Below are positions 1-14,097 of a DNA stretch of 64,000 bases, in pieces (within the stretch, counting starts at the first letter, position 1; each line of letters begins with the position of its first letter). The position numbers were made by a program, and so were the translations under genes. The stretch covers positions 14,705,651-14,769,650 of the forward strand of contig NC_135563.1 in the NCBI RefSeq assembly GCF_964340395.1, written 5' to 3'. The notes below the pieces were generated by a model, which was not told where the DNA came from, searched no databases, and was given only the letters and a program-made list of their open reading frames with translations. The stretch comes from Glandiceps talaboti (Eukaryota > Hemichordata > Enteropneusta > Spengelidae).

Positions 1-2040
1 TTCCCCGCAAGGGTCTTCTAAAAGAGCAATTAGAGAAGGCAGTCTACCACTAGTAGGGAACAATAAGTGTAGCCTCATGCTGAGAAAGATCGGCCGATGA
101 GAAATGACTAATATTGAAATGTTTGGTCTTGGGCGGAATTGAGTTATATTACGTGGTAGTTATTAGATATTTCAAATAAGCATAGCATTAACAGGATGTA
201 CCACATCTACTGCTGTGTTATGTCTACCTGAAAAGTCTATTACCACAGTAAAGAAGTTCACATAACACGATCAAGTCAGCTGGAGCCTCGCTAATTTTAC
301 AAAGTGCCCGTAGATATTGCACTACCAACAACAGTTTTATACTCAATTTATAACACTGTCAGCACAAAGCACACAAACAGAACCACCAAGTACAAGGTCA
401 AAGGTCATGGCTGTAGAATAGGATTGTACACTCCTATGAGAAGTTTGAGATTTTGAATCTCAATTGTTTAGATTGCGAAGAATTACCTCACTGATATCCT
501 GCCATTGATACAAGTTCAAAGGTCCACCTCTACATGTTGAAAGTCGTCGATATTAGGTTACCACTTTTCACTACGTCAGACTAATGGTTGGTTTTGAGTT
601 TACAGTGATTACTTAATGCCCGTTGGCATGTTTATTCGGGAAAGGTTGCATTATTATATCGCAAGTCAAAACTTTCCTAATGACCACGGACAGAATGAAA
701 AACTGCTTTGATTTGCGTGTGCTCATTAACTTTGATCGTTTGTCCGATAATGGGCTTATGGAACATACAGGAAAGCATTATGGACAGTAAACGAAGGGAA
801 ATGTCACGATATTGATACCGAGATCAATGTGTTGTCGCTACACAAGGGGAGAAACAAACAACGATTCGCCGTATTCAATCTAGCAAGCACGAGTCACCTT
901 CAGGAAAACCAAATATCGGAAACGTCTGTACGCGTTTTCATCAATCTTTGAACGGAAAGGTTGTCACTGTAGTACGCTAGGGGATATTCTGATCTTTCCA
1001 CAGATTCTGGAAATCAAAGTTTGTCTTTCTTCACTGTAGAAAGAAACAACGTTTAAACACCACTTCCCGATGACAAGGATTGAATATAAACAATATCCAC
1101 ATGAACTTTGGCTGTTCTCGTGTCTTACACATTGTATCTATTCAAGAAAAGTTGATCGAAGACCTACGCGTGAATCTTCTTTATCAGTATTAATTTCCCA
1201 CCTATTTCCTTAAGGAAACTTGACCAAACGACACAATGCCTTCGATCTAATGATTACAAAGCATCTTTTTAAAATGTTGCATACTCAAAAAAGTGCAGAA
1301 ACTGGTTTGACGTCATCAAGCAACAAGCAAATGCATAGAGTATTACAATATATATAAAAGACATTTTTCTTGCGGAAGTCAATTACATCGTTTCATCCAT
1401 GAAACATGATGAATGACAAAGGAAATTATCATGATATTTATCGGCAGACAACTTTGCAATTACTATATTTAAAAAAAAGTTATGATATGACGGTTTAATA
1501 TACAGAGACATTAATTGACTTATATACTATTACGTGTCTACGTACTGACCATTTATTAATCTTATCTCAAATATGTCGCGTACATTTTATTTAAAGACGA
1601 TCATTTTTCATACGACGTCAACGAGGATTTGAAGATAAAAGCACAACTAGTCGTAACTCTACAGTTCATCCACAATTAATCAAACAATGGAAGATAATAG
1701 ATAGAAAAAAGGACAAATTTTCCTTTCAAAAAGCATTGATTAATCATATCTAATGAAAATTACATTGTCAAATCTCTGGAAGTGCGTAAAGTTTAAATAT
1801 AACATTGTTCGATTAATCTTATGTTATCATGATAAGATCTCGTTGGATGACACAATGGAAATGGAAGTATATGTCTTACGAAAGGTTAACGGTTCCATGA
1901 ATCTTCTGCTAATGGTGATCCAAACAACGTTAATTTTATAGGTGACAGGAGTTACCAGACGAATTCTGTATAATAATTTTTTGTGGCTAGGAAGCTCCTA
2001 TTGATCATTATAACCGGTGATGAATTAATTACATAACACA
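1..2040. other. non-coding stretch, no gene seen
   Basis: AT-rich unique-looking sequence without a convincing reading frame, RNA gene or strong repeat. The longest open frame (62 codons near the right end) resembles no family I know. One perfect TGACGTCA octamer lies at 1308-1315. Confidence 0.5.
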
Positions 2041-2042
2041 CG

Positions 2043-2043
<1 letters not shown>

Positions 2044-2101
<58 letters not shown>
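2044..2101. repeat. (CA)n microsatellite
   Basis: About 29 uninterrupted CA dinucleotides. The poly-CV/VC open frame on the minus strand here is an artefact of the repeat. Confidence 0.97.
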
Positions 2102-2102
<1 letters not shown>

Positions 2103-2236
2103 TACATATTATGTTTATAGTATTTAAGGTAAACAATTGCCAATACCTGAGAAGATAATAATAAATATAAAAAACTTCCATATGCGTACCAAGAATTCAA
2201 TTAACTTATTCCATGAACACGTACAGCCAACAATCT

Positions 2237-2276
2237 GGGGTGGGGTGGGGGTTGGGGGGTTTTGGGTTGGTGGGTG
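2237..2276 (+). other. G-quadruplex-prone G-rich tract
   Basis: The + strand carries consecutive runs of 4, 4, 5, 6 and 3 guanines separated by 1 to 4 bases, followed by GG and GGG. This meets the usual four-run rule for an intramolecular quadruplex. No gene is adjacent, so any role is unknown. Confidence 0.6.
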
Positions 2277-2279
2277 TTG

Positions 2280-4768
2280 AGCATTCTAGAGAACGCAGTT
2301 TTAGATAAGATATTCCCTAAGCTTTTGTGTACTATTTACTACGCAACTTTGGCAGTCGCAAATATTATATAAAGGTTGAAGCGCACATCAATTAAGTACA
2401 TGGCCGGTTCATTTCCGTTGTCATTACTGCCTATAAGAGATGGGCTAACTGAAATTATAGACTCATTATCAATAGAAAATCGATACTCTCAAGTTACTCA
2501 ATGGGTCACTGTCAGATGCAAATTGATTATATCATTGACTGAGGTGGATAAGTAACTGCTAGACTAATCAATTGACCTAATTATAGTCTCTGCGTTGTAT
2601 TAAAGTACTGAGGATATTTTTGTGAGAACCTTTTAGTGATGACACAAATGTAGTACATGTAAGTCTATTATTCCAAATACAGCGTGAACCCATAAAGCAA
2701 GTTTATTGTGACATAGTTGGCAGAATACATATACCAATAACAAACTGTGTATAAATAACTTTGTTGAAGCACATTTTGCGTTTTATGACAATGTTATGGC
2801 GCGTCATTTTATGCTTAAAAAATTGTATCTAACATGAGGGATATGGTATATTATTCACTGCATTTTCAATTACGTGGGATTGTTGACCAAATTCTTAATA
2901 CATTGTAGATCTGAATTTTGAATAATTCCATTTTACATAATATTTGGATGTAAATGGCATTTATTTGCATCTTAAATTATGATTTTCACGCGAGATAGAT
3001 TCAAGGTATATCCAGAGAATGCGCTGTTTGCTTTCCATCACACTTCATTACACTGGCAATTTCATGTATTGATATTGTGTAGGCACAACGACCAAACGTC
3101 TTGCTATTTCTGTCGTTATAGGACGCATCCAGCTTATATCTGGTTCTTTGAGTGTTGCATACCACCTTGTGCATGTAGTATACATGCGCTGCAAACCCTC
3201 AAATATTAAAGAACAACTACTTCTTGATTCACAGAGAATGAAAGTCTGGGTTTGTTACTGATTTCCAATGTTTCCAATCCTTAAACGTTATTAAGGAAGG
3301 TACACTTTATGGGTTGTATGGCTTTGATGACCTGTGAGAATGAGTTGAAACATAAATCTGCTCAATAGTGAAGGGCACAGAGATTTAATTCACTAAGTAG
3401 GTGTTTAGCAAGTGGTATAAAACGATGATCGGATTATCTTACATGCATCCTGCTTGAAATGTATTCTTATCAAATAAAATGGAGATACATATCCAGGTAA
3501 ACGTTGAATAATTCAACTGAGTAGGAAATAAAATTTGGCAAATTTCATGCAGTACACAAATAAATTCAGTCGGTTCTAGGTCAACATATGATATGACATA
3601 TGCTTATTTGTGCCATTGACACCGTTGCATTTATATATTATCATTGATACAGTTTATTGTTGAGACTGTGAATCCCATTGAAATGTGAGTAAGCGTGGTT
3701 GTATTGCACATCTTGTATGTGAATTCAATAGAGTGTGACTTCATATACGCCTCGAAAAGAATATAATATATCTAAGCCGTAGGGCAAGATTTTGTTTTAT
3801 GGCTTACATTTTACATTAAATATCATTCGTACTAGAACTCTGGAAGACGGTCTTTTTTCATGTAGCAAATAATCCAGCACACACGACACAAAATGAAGTG
3901 ATTTCCGCTTTAGTGCACTATTATGAGAACATTTAGCGGCATGTCTCCGTCGTTTCATTTAATAGTCGTGGATGTAGAACAAGGAAATTGTTGGATGTTA
4001 TGAGGTGTTATCATGGTTTTTCACGGGGAGGATCCAGATGTCTCACATTTACATTATTTTGTTTACTGCCTTAACCCCGTTTGGAACGTGTATTACCTAA
4101 TTACACCGATCCGGAGTTTCAGCAAAATGAAACCTGTACGTGATGCATTGTACAGAATGATCATTGGCTCAAATGTGCAATAAGACATTCTTAATAGTAC
4201 CCCTACCATTAACCTGTAGCAAAAATAACAGTGACAATATGTATAATTACTTATTATTTCGTTTTTATGACTAAAATTTATATAGATAACTTGGTATAAA
4301 TTGAATAAATTAAAATCTAAGGAGTTGAGATAGAAATGTATCAGTGTAAAAAACATGCTGTTTGTGATGTTCAATATTGTTAATCTATAAACATATAATA
4401 TCGCGAAATGGTACTACCAAACCAGAGAGACTATAGAGTTTCAATTAGGCGACACGGTGTTTTTCACATTTCACACAATATGTTTTTGTTATGAATTACA
4501 CAAACAAAATACAGACACTGTTTTATTTCACTGTGAAAACAAATAATTTAAACGCTTTTGTGTTTGAACCTTTCTTGTGTCATCCGACAGGGATGTTCAC
4601 TTTTCTTCATTCATTTTATATGTCTGCGCGATACCAGTGTCTATTTCTTGTTTTATGTAATTCGTAACAAAAAAAGTTGCCTGAGACGTAAAAAACACCA
4701 CGCTGCATGCCAGAGTGAAACGCTACGGTCACTATGGTAGTAAGACAAAAACTCTATTTCTGTGCATG
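2280..4768. other. non-coding stretch, no gene seen
   Basis: About 2.5 kb of AT-rich sequence. Open frames are at most 93 codons, show no recognisable domain, and have the composition expected of chance frames. No strong repeat is visible. Confidence 0.5.
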
Positions 4769-4773
4769 TTTTA

Positions 4774-5138
4774 CACCTGCCGACATCAGACCGTAGACGA
4801 ACGGAACCCGTTACAAACAGGCAAAGTAAACAACTGAATTGGATTAATAACACTTGGCACAGCATGTTGGAAGTACAGAGACTTGTATGATACACATACC
4901 ATCATATTATAAAAACAGTTCTATGGTCACTTTACAAAACAGTTCATTTTCACAAACAAATTTCCATTCCCCCTGGCATTTCATGTAGGTCATAAAACTG
5001 TTCTTATCAAACCATGGTGCTTAATACAAGTCTCTGTTGTTCCAACATGCTGAGCCAAGTGTTATTAATCCAATTCAGTTACTTACTCTCCATGTTGGTA
5101 ACAGGTTCCATTCGTCCAAGGTCTGATGTCGACAGTTG
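4774..5138. mobile_element. 365-bp MITE-like inverted-repeat element, copy 1
   Basis: A non-coding element with long terminal inverted repeats of about 115 bp (4774-4888 and 5024-5138). The left end starts CACCTGCCGACATCAGACC and the right end read in reverse starts CAACTGTCGACATCAGACC. Inverted similarity continues imperfectly into the centre, so most of the unit can fold on itself. It is directly flanked by TA on both sides (4772-4773 and 5139-5140), consistent with the TA target duplication of Tc1/mariner-type transposons, though TA is self-complementary and could belong to the repeat. A second copy of identical length lies at 21673-22037. It has no transposase, so movement would need one encoded elsewhere. 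The open frames that cross it are by-products. Confidence 0.85.
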
Positions 5139-5140
5139 TA

Positions 5141-8100
5141 AAATCATCCGCGGTGGTGGAGGAGTAGGAAGAAGAACGAGGGAGGAATAGGAGGGGGCGA
5201 TGGCGGAATGAGCTTAAAATACCACAATCTGTCAATTTTCGAATTCTCAAAGTCACCAACATTGATATTGGTTATTAATTTATTAACACCCTCCCACCGT
5301 AGAAACACTAGCTCCTTATTTCAGAATTTGGAAACCCCGATACACTTTCACGATGACCTTTCCAACAACTGTATCTGGACTAATTAGATCTGGAGTTTAG
5401 TGTGATTCATATTTGAATCATTTTCACAAGTAGCTTTGTAATATATAATCGAGATAGCTTGTTGAACGACACTGATCTAATGCATCTAAATAAACCTAAC
5501 ACTTCTTTACTGTATTCGATCTGCATTGCCTTCACAAAAATGATAACCCTTTAAAACACAAAACCTATCAATTTTGGACACTATTTGGCAAACATTTGAC
5601 TGTGTGGGGATTATAATCTGATTCCAGCTGACATTCTAGGGATTAAAAAGGATTTTAGGCAAGCCAGATCATTTTTCCATACCCTAAAGGTAGCACTAAG
5701 CCTAATAACTTCCCTAATGTGGCACCAGCTTTTATTTGCAAGGTCGGACATTGACTCAGGTATTACAATGTGGATATTTTAAATGGAAAATAGATTTAAT
5801 AAAGGTTGAGAGATATCGTATGAGAAACCAAAGACTTGTGCATTGATCAAATTTAGTACTTATTACCCGAGAGGTTGTTAAAAAAGATCCTTTAAGTGTC
5901 GACGTTTTGAAAACTATGTACGATTTCATAGCAGTGCCGTAACATGCAAAGGTCAAATTGCCAGCCTGCGTGGTATCGTCATCAACCGTACAGATGTTTG
6001 AAAGTTGTCTTTAAACCAACCCTTGTATAACGGTTATAATAAGGAAAAAGTATTGACATTTCACTTTATGGCGACTGTAGGAGACAGGAGTCTCATGACC
6101 TGGACAGCACATAGCTGACAGTAGATGCCAGAGATACTTAAAGTCAGAATGAATCTAGTATATATCTTGTTCTTTTGAAATAAAACATATTGATAAAGGC
6201 TCTAGTTAAATATCCGGTGTAATAGTTCAACATGCCTGTTTCCACCAGATCTGACACAAATGACACATTTTGACAATTTGTCGTCTGCTCAAAGTAATCC
6301 GAGATTTTGCGCCAAGAGAAATTTCGACTTCTTTGTGTGGAGCCGGATTTGAAATATTAATAAAACATGTCCCCGAGGCAGACAAGACAAGAGATACAAC
6401 ACAATGCGGCTGTACCGCTTCGTTCTTCTTTCCTTTATGTTATTTTTCTTAAAAGGGGGGGGGGGGGCGAGGGGCTGTTTGTGTTTGTTTTTTGCATTGC
6501 TTGGGTTCGATTGTTTGATTGCTTCTATATCAAACTTTACAATAAAATGTGTTTATTGAAAATCGACAAAAGTAAACAATCCAAACTCGTAGGTAATTAT
6601 TTTCATAATTATACAATTGTTTCGCTAGAAGTGAAAAGAAAGTTTAGTTGACCTGTTCTAAAAATGCATAATTATATATGACGTCATAGCTTATCAGGCG
6701 ACCGACATGCTGTAGTGTCTTTGGGGCGGACATTTTTAATTCGCTCGGTTTTAGGGGTCTATGCTCTGAAGTTTAACATGACATGGTGTTTTCTCAAATC
6801 CCTTCCAGCTCAATTGATCAAAGCGGCCATAGTGAACCCCAGTAAAGACGCCATTTTCTAATATACGCCCAAAGCATACATTTGATATATCACTATATAT
6901 TTATGTAAAGTATGCGTGGTTTGCCTACAAGCCTTTTGAACATTACGTATTTAAGAACATGGATTACTTTAGTACATTGTTTTCTCTCTACACGTTAATC
7001 TGCAATCTATGAAACGTGTATATTATTTCTCAGGGTATCTAAGCACACCACAAAAAATTGTGGGTGTCTTATTACATGCAGTTAATATACATGTAGCTCT
7101 GTCTATCAAACTAGGTCTACAAAAATTTAGGAAATACTCACAGGAAGTACTATGATAAACTGTCTTCAAATAAGGCTAACTGTGGTAGTATACATGATTA
7201 CAGTATGAAATATACAGTTACAGAATCAAATACAACTTTCTGTGTTATGTATTCGACTAATTTAAAATCAGTTTAAACTGTTTTATGGTTTCTGTTAATA
7301 CATTCAGACCTAGCCAATACCATAATACTTCAACGATTTCATTTAGAACAAGATTTTTTTTCCTTTTCGTCTTCATTTTAAGGATGGTAAAGTGACCAAA
7401 ATAAACAGAAATGGATAGTTCAAATATCATATAAAGGTCACTGTAATACATAACTAACTATTCATAAATGCTATATATACTAAGCACTAAATGGTTTACT
7501 CTCTTATTTGAGAAATAGTGCACGCATGTTGCGTGCATATATGTAACCACAGAAAAGGGGATGGTACGGTAGGTGGTACCCCATACGAGACAGTTTCGAT
7601 AAATTAAAGCTGTTCAGGGGTCATTTCACACCAAAATGACAAATACACTGATCCCATTGTTTTTTTCAAAATGATCCCATTTCTTCAAGTTATGTTTTCC
7701 AAAATGACCCCCATCAAAAACACCGGGCAAAAACAGCGCCCCAGCAAAAATGACCGGCCCTTACATACTTTATATGCAAGCCAAGGTAGACACTTGTTTT
7801 TCAATGGAGCGTTTTTCTACGCACGTAAGCACGTGTCATGATTGATAAATAGACTATAATTGATCAGTGTGGTTTAGCATTCAATACCCTCTTGAGATGG
7901 TTTGCTGTACTTGTTATCATCACGTTTCAGTTTTGAGATTTCAAGAGTGATTTTAACAATGTAACACATTTCCATTTCACAAGTTAGTACAGGGTCAAAT
8001 ATAGCAAACTGTCACACTCTCCTACAACATGATACATCGATACTTCTCGGTTTCCAGAATGCAGTATTATTTAACGTCGGATAAAATGACGGGTTGTTTA

Positions 8101-10140
8101 CATCTTGTGATAAATGGTCAATGAAAAACACACAACTTTCAAAATGCTCTCCATGATTTCATGAGATATGTCTACCATGCTATGCAATATAAACATACAG
8201 CAGTGATTTCAACAACCTTTTACTATAGTAATTCGTATACAGTGTGATACTAAGTTGTAAAGATTAAAAAAATATAATGTTATCACTCATGCTGCTGTCA
8301 TCATCACTTTTGAGTAATGTATAATTAAGATTTCCATAGCGTTGTTTTTAATGCGTGTAACAATTATTTTTTGACTGTTTAAAGGACTGTGTTTCAATCC
8401 CAGGGCAACACATTAGTGTGTGATCTTAATAATGATTACATGGGCGAATTCTGTTATTTCCGACCGAGCTTATGATACTTCTACCAAAAACCCGTTTTCC
8501 CGGGTAAATGTTAATCCTAACCCAAAGTAGACCTTCAGATATCGTTATTAAATATAATAATTAACATGTCCTGATTAACCAAAAGAAAAATTGATATTTT
8601 TGATAAATAGACACAAAATGACACTGTTGTTGCATTTATGTCTTTGTATTCGAATGTATACTATAGACGTAATACAAAATAATCTACATTTCTGTTGCAT
8701 TTGAAATTGAATAACAAAATGAACCCTGCCCAGTGAAGTCAACTAATGTATGCAAAGAAAATTGGCTGAGATTAAAAAATATGACTCATCAATGGGTAAT
8801 TACATGTTATTAGGTAGAAACCCCCCACTGGCTATGGATTAGGCGCTACTCAATTAAAAGAAATTACGTTTATTCTTTCTATACAGCCAACAGCTGTGAA
8901 CGGACTAGATTTAATGGCTATATTAGATAATTTACACTTATTGCTCAAGGTATTAATTCAGACAACCAACACATGTTGCTACTAATCAGTGCTCCTGGGG
9001 ACTGTAATGAAACAGCTACTTCCGGATTCCAAATACCACAATCCAATATTCATAAACTGTCATATTGTACTCGTAATTATTTTAATTGTCAATAGAAGTA
9101 CATCAACATAATATTACATCCTTTCTCTTTTGATGTACTACGACTTTTACTCACAAAATGCTGAAGATATGCTCTTTGAGCTCACTCATATTTTCTTGGT
9201 TTTCTTAAAACTGAAATGCCTATAAGACCTTTCGTCTTGGCCATGAGCAGACGACAGAGTTTGACCGCCATGATGTTATTAAATGACGTCATTATGATCT
9301 AGCTGCCGTCCATATGTTGTACTCTGACAACTCGTACACGGTAACATGGTATTAACACCATGCGATTACAAATGCAGGGAGGTATCCAATTTACTCTGTG
9401 TGACTTTAACCATGTTAACCTTAGATCCTACACGTGTAGAGTCCATTCTTTAACTGGCTCGATCACCAGGGCACCTTATATTGCAATCGTGTGTTATAAC
9501 TTATTCGCGAATCGGGGATTCAGTAATGAACATTTTATGGAATATAAACATTGCAATAGAAAACTTCCATTTCTGTACAATGTTTTATATGAGATTTGTT
9601 TACGTTTTAGTTGAAACTCGTTCTTATGGTGCAGGCAAGCATTAAAGAAAGTTTCAATTGGATTTCCATGTAATGCGGTTGTTGACCTCAAGACTGTTCA
9701 CCTTCACATGGTCATCTATACTATAGTTGTCAAACTAAATCATGTCAAACTCAACTGACTACGCCAAGATATCAAAATGATTCTACACACAGGAGGACTG
9801 TGTTTTTCACAAAGGTTTCTCAACAGAATCATCCAAAATTGGAAACGATCTAAGTGTTGAGATCTACGTCATTGCGTCAACATAAATTTCAAACACGATT
9901 ACGATTTCATGGAAGGCAAATAAAGCAAGTATATAATATCAATATTTTATGAACCACGACTACGGAGGTAAACAATTTCCAATGCCCACAGCAAAACACC
10001 CGTAGTACAATTAACTTCTTCGAGTATGAAAAAACACCATATCAAACTCTGCATGTAGTATGGAAATGGCGCCAATGGTTACAATGTTTCGTGACTATAA
10101 CCGTGCAAATTGGAAAGTTTAGTCAATGTAACTGCGGGGC
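5141..10140. other. 5-kb non-coding stretch
   Basis: Mostly unique AT-rich DNA with no supported gene. It contains a purine-rich patch at 5155-5210, a poly-G run at 6455-6467, and perfect TGACGTCA octamers at 6679-6686 and 9284-9291. Open frames reach at most 94 codons and match no family I recognise. Confidence 0.5.
6455..6467 (+). repeat. poly-G run
   Basis: Thirteen consecutive guanines followed by CGAGGGGC. Runs of this kind are prone to length errors in sequencing, so the exact count is uncertain. Confidence 0.85.
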
Positions 10141-10148
10141 ACTTGGTC

Positions 10149-10286
<138 letters not shown>

Positions 10287-10289
10287 TAT

Positions 10290-11810
10290 GTGTGTGTACC
10301 ATTGACCATTGATTCAGATTGAAAATAACTGCATAAAAAGAAAAACCCTGTGAAAAAGCTATCAGTAATGCAATTATTCAACCTCGAGCTCTGTAATTCT
10401 ATTTGATAGAGATGTTCTGTGCACTTTTAGTTCAATTTGTAAAGTGACGCTACGAGTCAGTTCATTCGCCCAACCATAACAAATGTACCTTTAAAAGCTA
10501 TCTGAAATCTACAAAACGTCGATTTAAACATAATTCGAGTCATTTCATGACAAATACTGTTTCAGTTTTTCGATCTGTAATTACGCCAAAATAGTTTCCT
10601 TGACTATTGTTAGTTGCTATGGAAATTTTACGGGGTACATTAACCCTCTTGTGAAATAACAATCGTGTAATTTTAGCCGATTGGAAACGGAAGTCATAAT
10701 TTTAACACCGTTCATTGTTGTTTTGTCAGCCCTGTCTCTTCCAATACCCATGGGATATCGTTAAATGCGATAGAATCTAAATGAGCTGTACCTTTAGTCA
10801 CATGCCTACATGTATTGGTAATTAGGTTAAACAAATTAGACACCGTGACATTTTTAGCAAGAATGCATCCGGTTGTTGTTTTCCAAAAGGTAATTAAGAT
10901 ACAACTGATAAATTGTAATGACGTTACTATATATGAACGTGTCATGCCTAAGTTATCATTGATATAATTAGGCCATAAATCAGTTCTTGCTATGGCTACA
11001 TTTGGTATTTTCTTAACTAGACATTTAATGCCATGGGGTATACCACAGTGTGTCCACTGGGCGGTTTTTGTTTTAAATTGAAAATTACCTATTTTATTCG
11101 TCGATGTCATTGAATCATTTGTACTCGGACTCTTATACTATTTTAATATCAATATAAGGAGCACAAACTGAGTTTATAAGTTTTGGGACGAGATGTATGC
11201 TGCGTATTGAAAAGTCACTCGCAGTATTCTACTTACTGAAGCACACGGAAGTATAATTTGTAAATCACAAAAATCAAACCTGGTATGAAGATATAACATA
11301 TAAACGATCCAATGGCGTATTTTTTTATACGTATCAGAAAATGTTTAGGATTCCATACGCGGCAATCAACTGTTCTAACAATGTCAAAAGTCAATTGTAA
11401 CATTCTAAAAGGCATGCTTCAACATCAATATTAAACTATGGATAGTCTGATCGAGTTTTTATGTCAGTATTTTCACTTGAGTTGAAAGTTTATAAACTCA
11501 TATTATGGATGACTAATGGATATTTATTTTCGATTTTTTAATTTTAAATATCTACGATTTGTTATACGTGGATAAACACTGACTCGGAAACGACATAGAC
11601 CAAGCCTGTGTTTATGACTCAATAAATTAAAGAACATTATAAAGTATATAAAAATAGGTTTGTTATTCAGAAAGTGATTTTCAAATAATCTAGGTAAACG
11701 TACGTAAAATATTACAGCTACGCCACTTCACGTGTGTAAACCTTTTGTTTCACAAGTACATTATGTACACGATTAATTGCATCGATATTGTGTAATATTG
11801 CACTGATTCG
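10290..11810. other. non-coding stretch with one unassigned open frame
   Basis: AT-rich sequence. A 132-codon minus-strand open frame occupies 10712-11110. Its protein has no motif, signal peptide or domain that I recognise and no neighbouring exon-like signals. It may be chance or a decayed repeat, so it is not called a gene. Confidence 0.4.
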
Positions 11811-11902
11811 GTGCAATATCCACATAATGCACTGATATGATGTTAAGACAGTGCTGTGCAATATCCACATAATGCACTGATATGATGTTAAGACAGTGCT
11901 GT
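11811..11902. repeat. two direct copies of a 45-bp unit
   Basis: The unit beginning GTGCAATATCCACATAATGC occurs twice head to tail (11811-11855 and 11856-11900) with no differences visible, so the duplication is probably recent. Because 45 is a multiple of three, the minus-strand frame through it stays open and repeats a 15-residue peptide. Confidence 0.92.
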
Positions 11903-14097
11903 AGAGTAGAAAAAGTGTGCATTTGTACTGAACAAGCCGGCAGCCGTCGAAATTTGAATAAAGCATAGAATAATTTCACAGACATGTCTAAGAGATAGAT
12001 GCAACAATTGTAGCATGTGTTAGTTTTTTCACTTTTAATTTTGAAAACTGCAAACCCACGAACAATTCCTAATTATTGTAACTAGTCTCAAACTGTACAA
12101 CTGTCACTTTAAATATATATTCCAATACCAACGCCTTGTTTACATCAGAGCCACAAAGAATATATGTTGATCAAAATCGATGTCTTTCTACCAGTTCGAA
12201 AATAGAACTATAACACCACAGTTAGGGTAAACTGACCAATTAGTTCAGACTGTAACTAAAATCAGGCTTACAGAGTGACGAAAGTGATGACCCAGAGGTC
12301 AGTGAAATTACGTAAAATTTTGAGGCATGCAGAGTCGGTTTAATGTCTTGTGGACAAAACCAAAAAATTCAGAAGGTGAAGTAAAAATTTAGGGGACACG
12401 AGGATTAAATTTTAGTCACCAGTCTGTTCCCGAAATCATGGAGAAGCCAAACTAGATTAACGTATAGTGTCCCGGAATGTGTTTTCCACTAGTGCCAGAT
12501 GGTTGAAATGTATTGGCCAATCACTGGCCTGTTGCAGGCAAAGACTTGCTAATTTGTGTACACATCCTCAAACCCGATTGGCCAATTTATGACCACACAC
12601 AGGTGTATTCAAAAATCAGAACCTTCTCACCCTTTCAGTCGTGTGAGGATTCTGCTTTTTTAATGGTATCATTCAGCTGCATTAAAATATATTGGACCAA
12701 GAAATTTTATCTTTTAATACTAAGTTTGTAAACATGTGATTGGTGTGAACATGGTGTGGTGTAAGCTGCATCTGTGGATTCCTCGTACATCAAACATCAC
12801 TATGCTAGCTCGTTATACATTGTTTTTAAAATTAAAAATCGGTTTTAAAACAGTTTTATAATGGAAATATGTGCCAATTCGTCATCCATATATGTTTCAG
12901 CCATTACTTATATTTATTGTGCTAAATATTCATAAAGTAGCATCATTGACAGTGATTATGTAAATCGCTTCCTTATATGGAAAATGGACAAAACATTACG
13001 TGTATATCAAAGTACAAGTGTAGCACTAGGTATACGAATAAGAGAGAATCCATTCTTACAATGAACACGTATTACTACCAAATATGGCTTTCCAAATGGC
13101 GTAAAACATTCTATGACACAAATATACACAAAATAACGGGTTTCCTTTTATAATACCGATGTATCATGCCGTCATTCAGGTAATGATTCCTGGCTCTGTT
13201 AGTGCTCTTTCTCTCTGTTCCTTTATTTGCCCCTTTTCCTTTTAAATTATCCACCACAAAAGAAAACATCAACAAAAAAACGGGAACGACAACCTAATTT
13301 TGATGACCGCCCCTGACCCTTCATGAGCGTTGAAGTAGAATATACATGTACATGCAAATTTTATGACAGGCTGTCAAAAAATACTTACTAACGTTTCCGG
13401 AACCGCTTAAATAAAAACTATTCTAATTTAGCATACAGAACAGGAACTGGAAGTTGATCTTTTCATCATTTTTTAAAAAAGCAATGCCGTTGAATGATGA
13501 AATTTGAGAGGTCGATTGTAGGGTAAAGCTTGTCGGCAAATCGATCTTATACAAAGACCACGAACAGACAAGAAGAGCTAAGCTTAGGGAAAAAAGCGAG
13601 TATACACCATATGTGAACCAATATTACTAACATTTGTTAGTGGTTGCCATTATAATATGCACGGTTTCTGGGTCTGTCAATTTGGCGTCTATATGGTCAC
13701 TATAAGGCACTGAATCCACCACCACCACCACCACCCCTCCCTCCCGAACAATCGCATAATCGATTCGCGTATAATATCGTTGCTTATTAAACCTCAGGTT
13801 TTATAGTTCCGTTTACCTTTAAAATTTTGAGAAAAACTAAAAATACGAAACCAACTCGTACGTTTTATCTTAAAATTGAAATATGCGTAGTATAATTTTG
13901 TGAACAGAATAGACTTTGTATTGCATCCGTTAGGAAAACTGGATTTTCTGAAATAAGCATTTGATTCTAAACTAAACTAGGAAAATATATATACTAGAGT
14001 AATAATAAGATATATACGAAAGTACAAACTTTGGGTTAGATAAATGTAATGTACTTTTAACTTTGTAGAATGTCTTTCCTCTTGAAAAGTGCCGATT
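11903..14097. other. non-coding stretch, no gene seen
   Basis: Unique-looking AT-rich DNA. A short CCA-repeat plus C-rich patch (CCACCACC...CCCCTCCCTCCC) lies at 13717-13744. No open frame above 72 codons and no RNA gene was recognised. Confidence 0.5.

Noticed and set aside
4653-4895. Minus-strand frame with LCTSNMLCQVLLIQF, also seen near 21600-21796
   Set aside because: Similar peptides at two places looked like a gene family, but they are the translated terminal repeat of the 365-bp element.
10712-11110. 132-codon minus-strand open frame
   Set aside because: No recognisable domain, start context or partner exon. Frames of this length are expected occasionally by chance in 64 kb on six frames.
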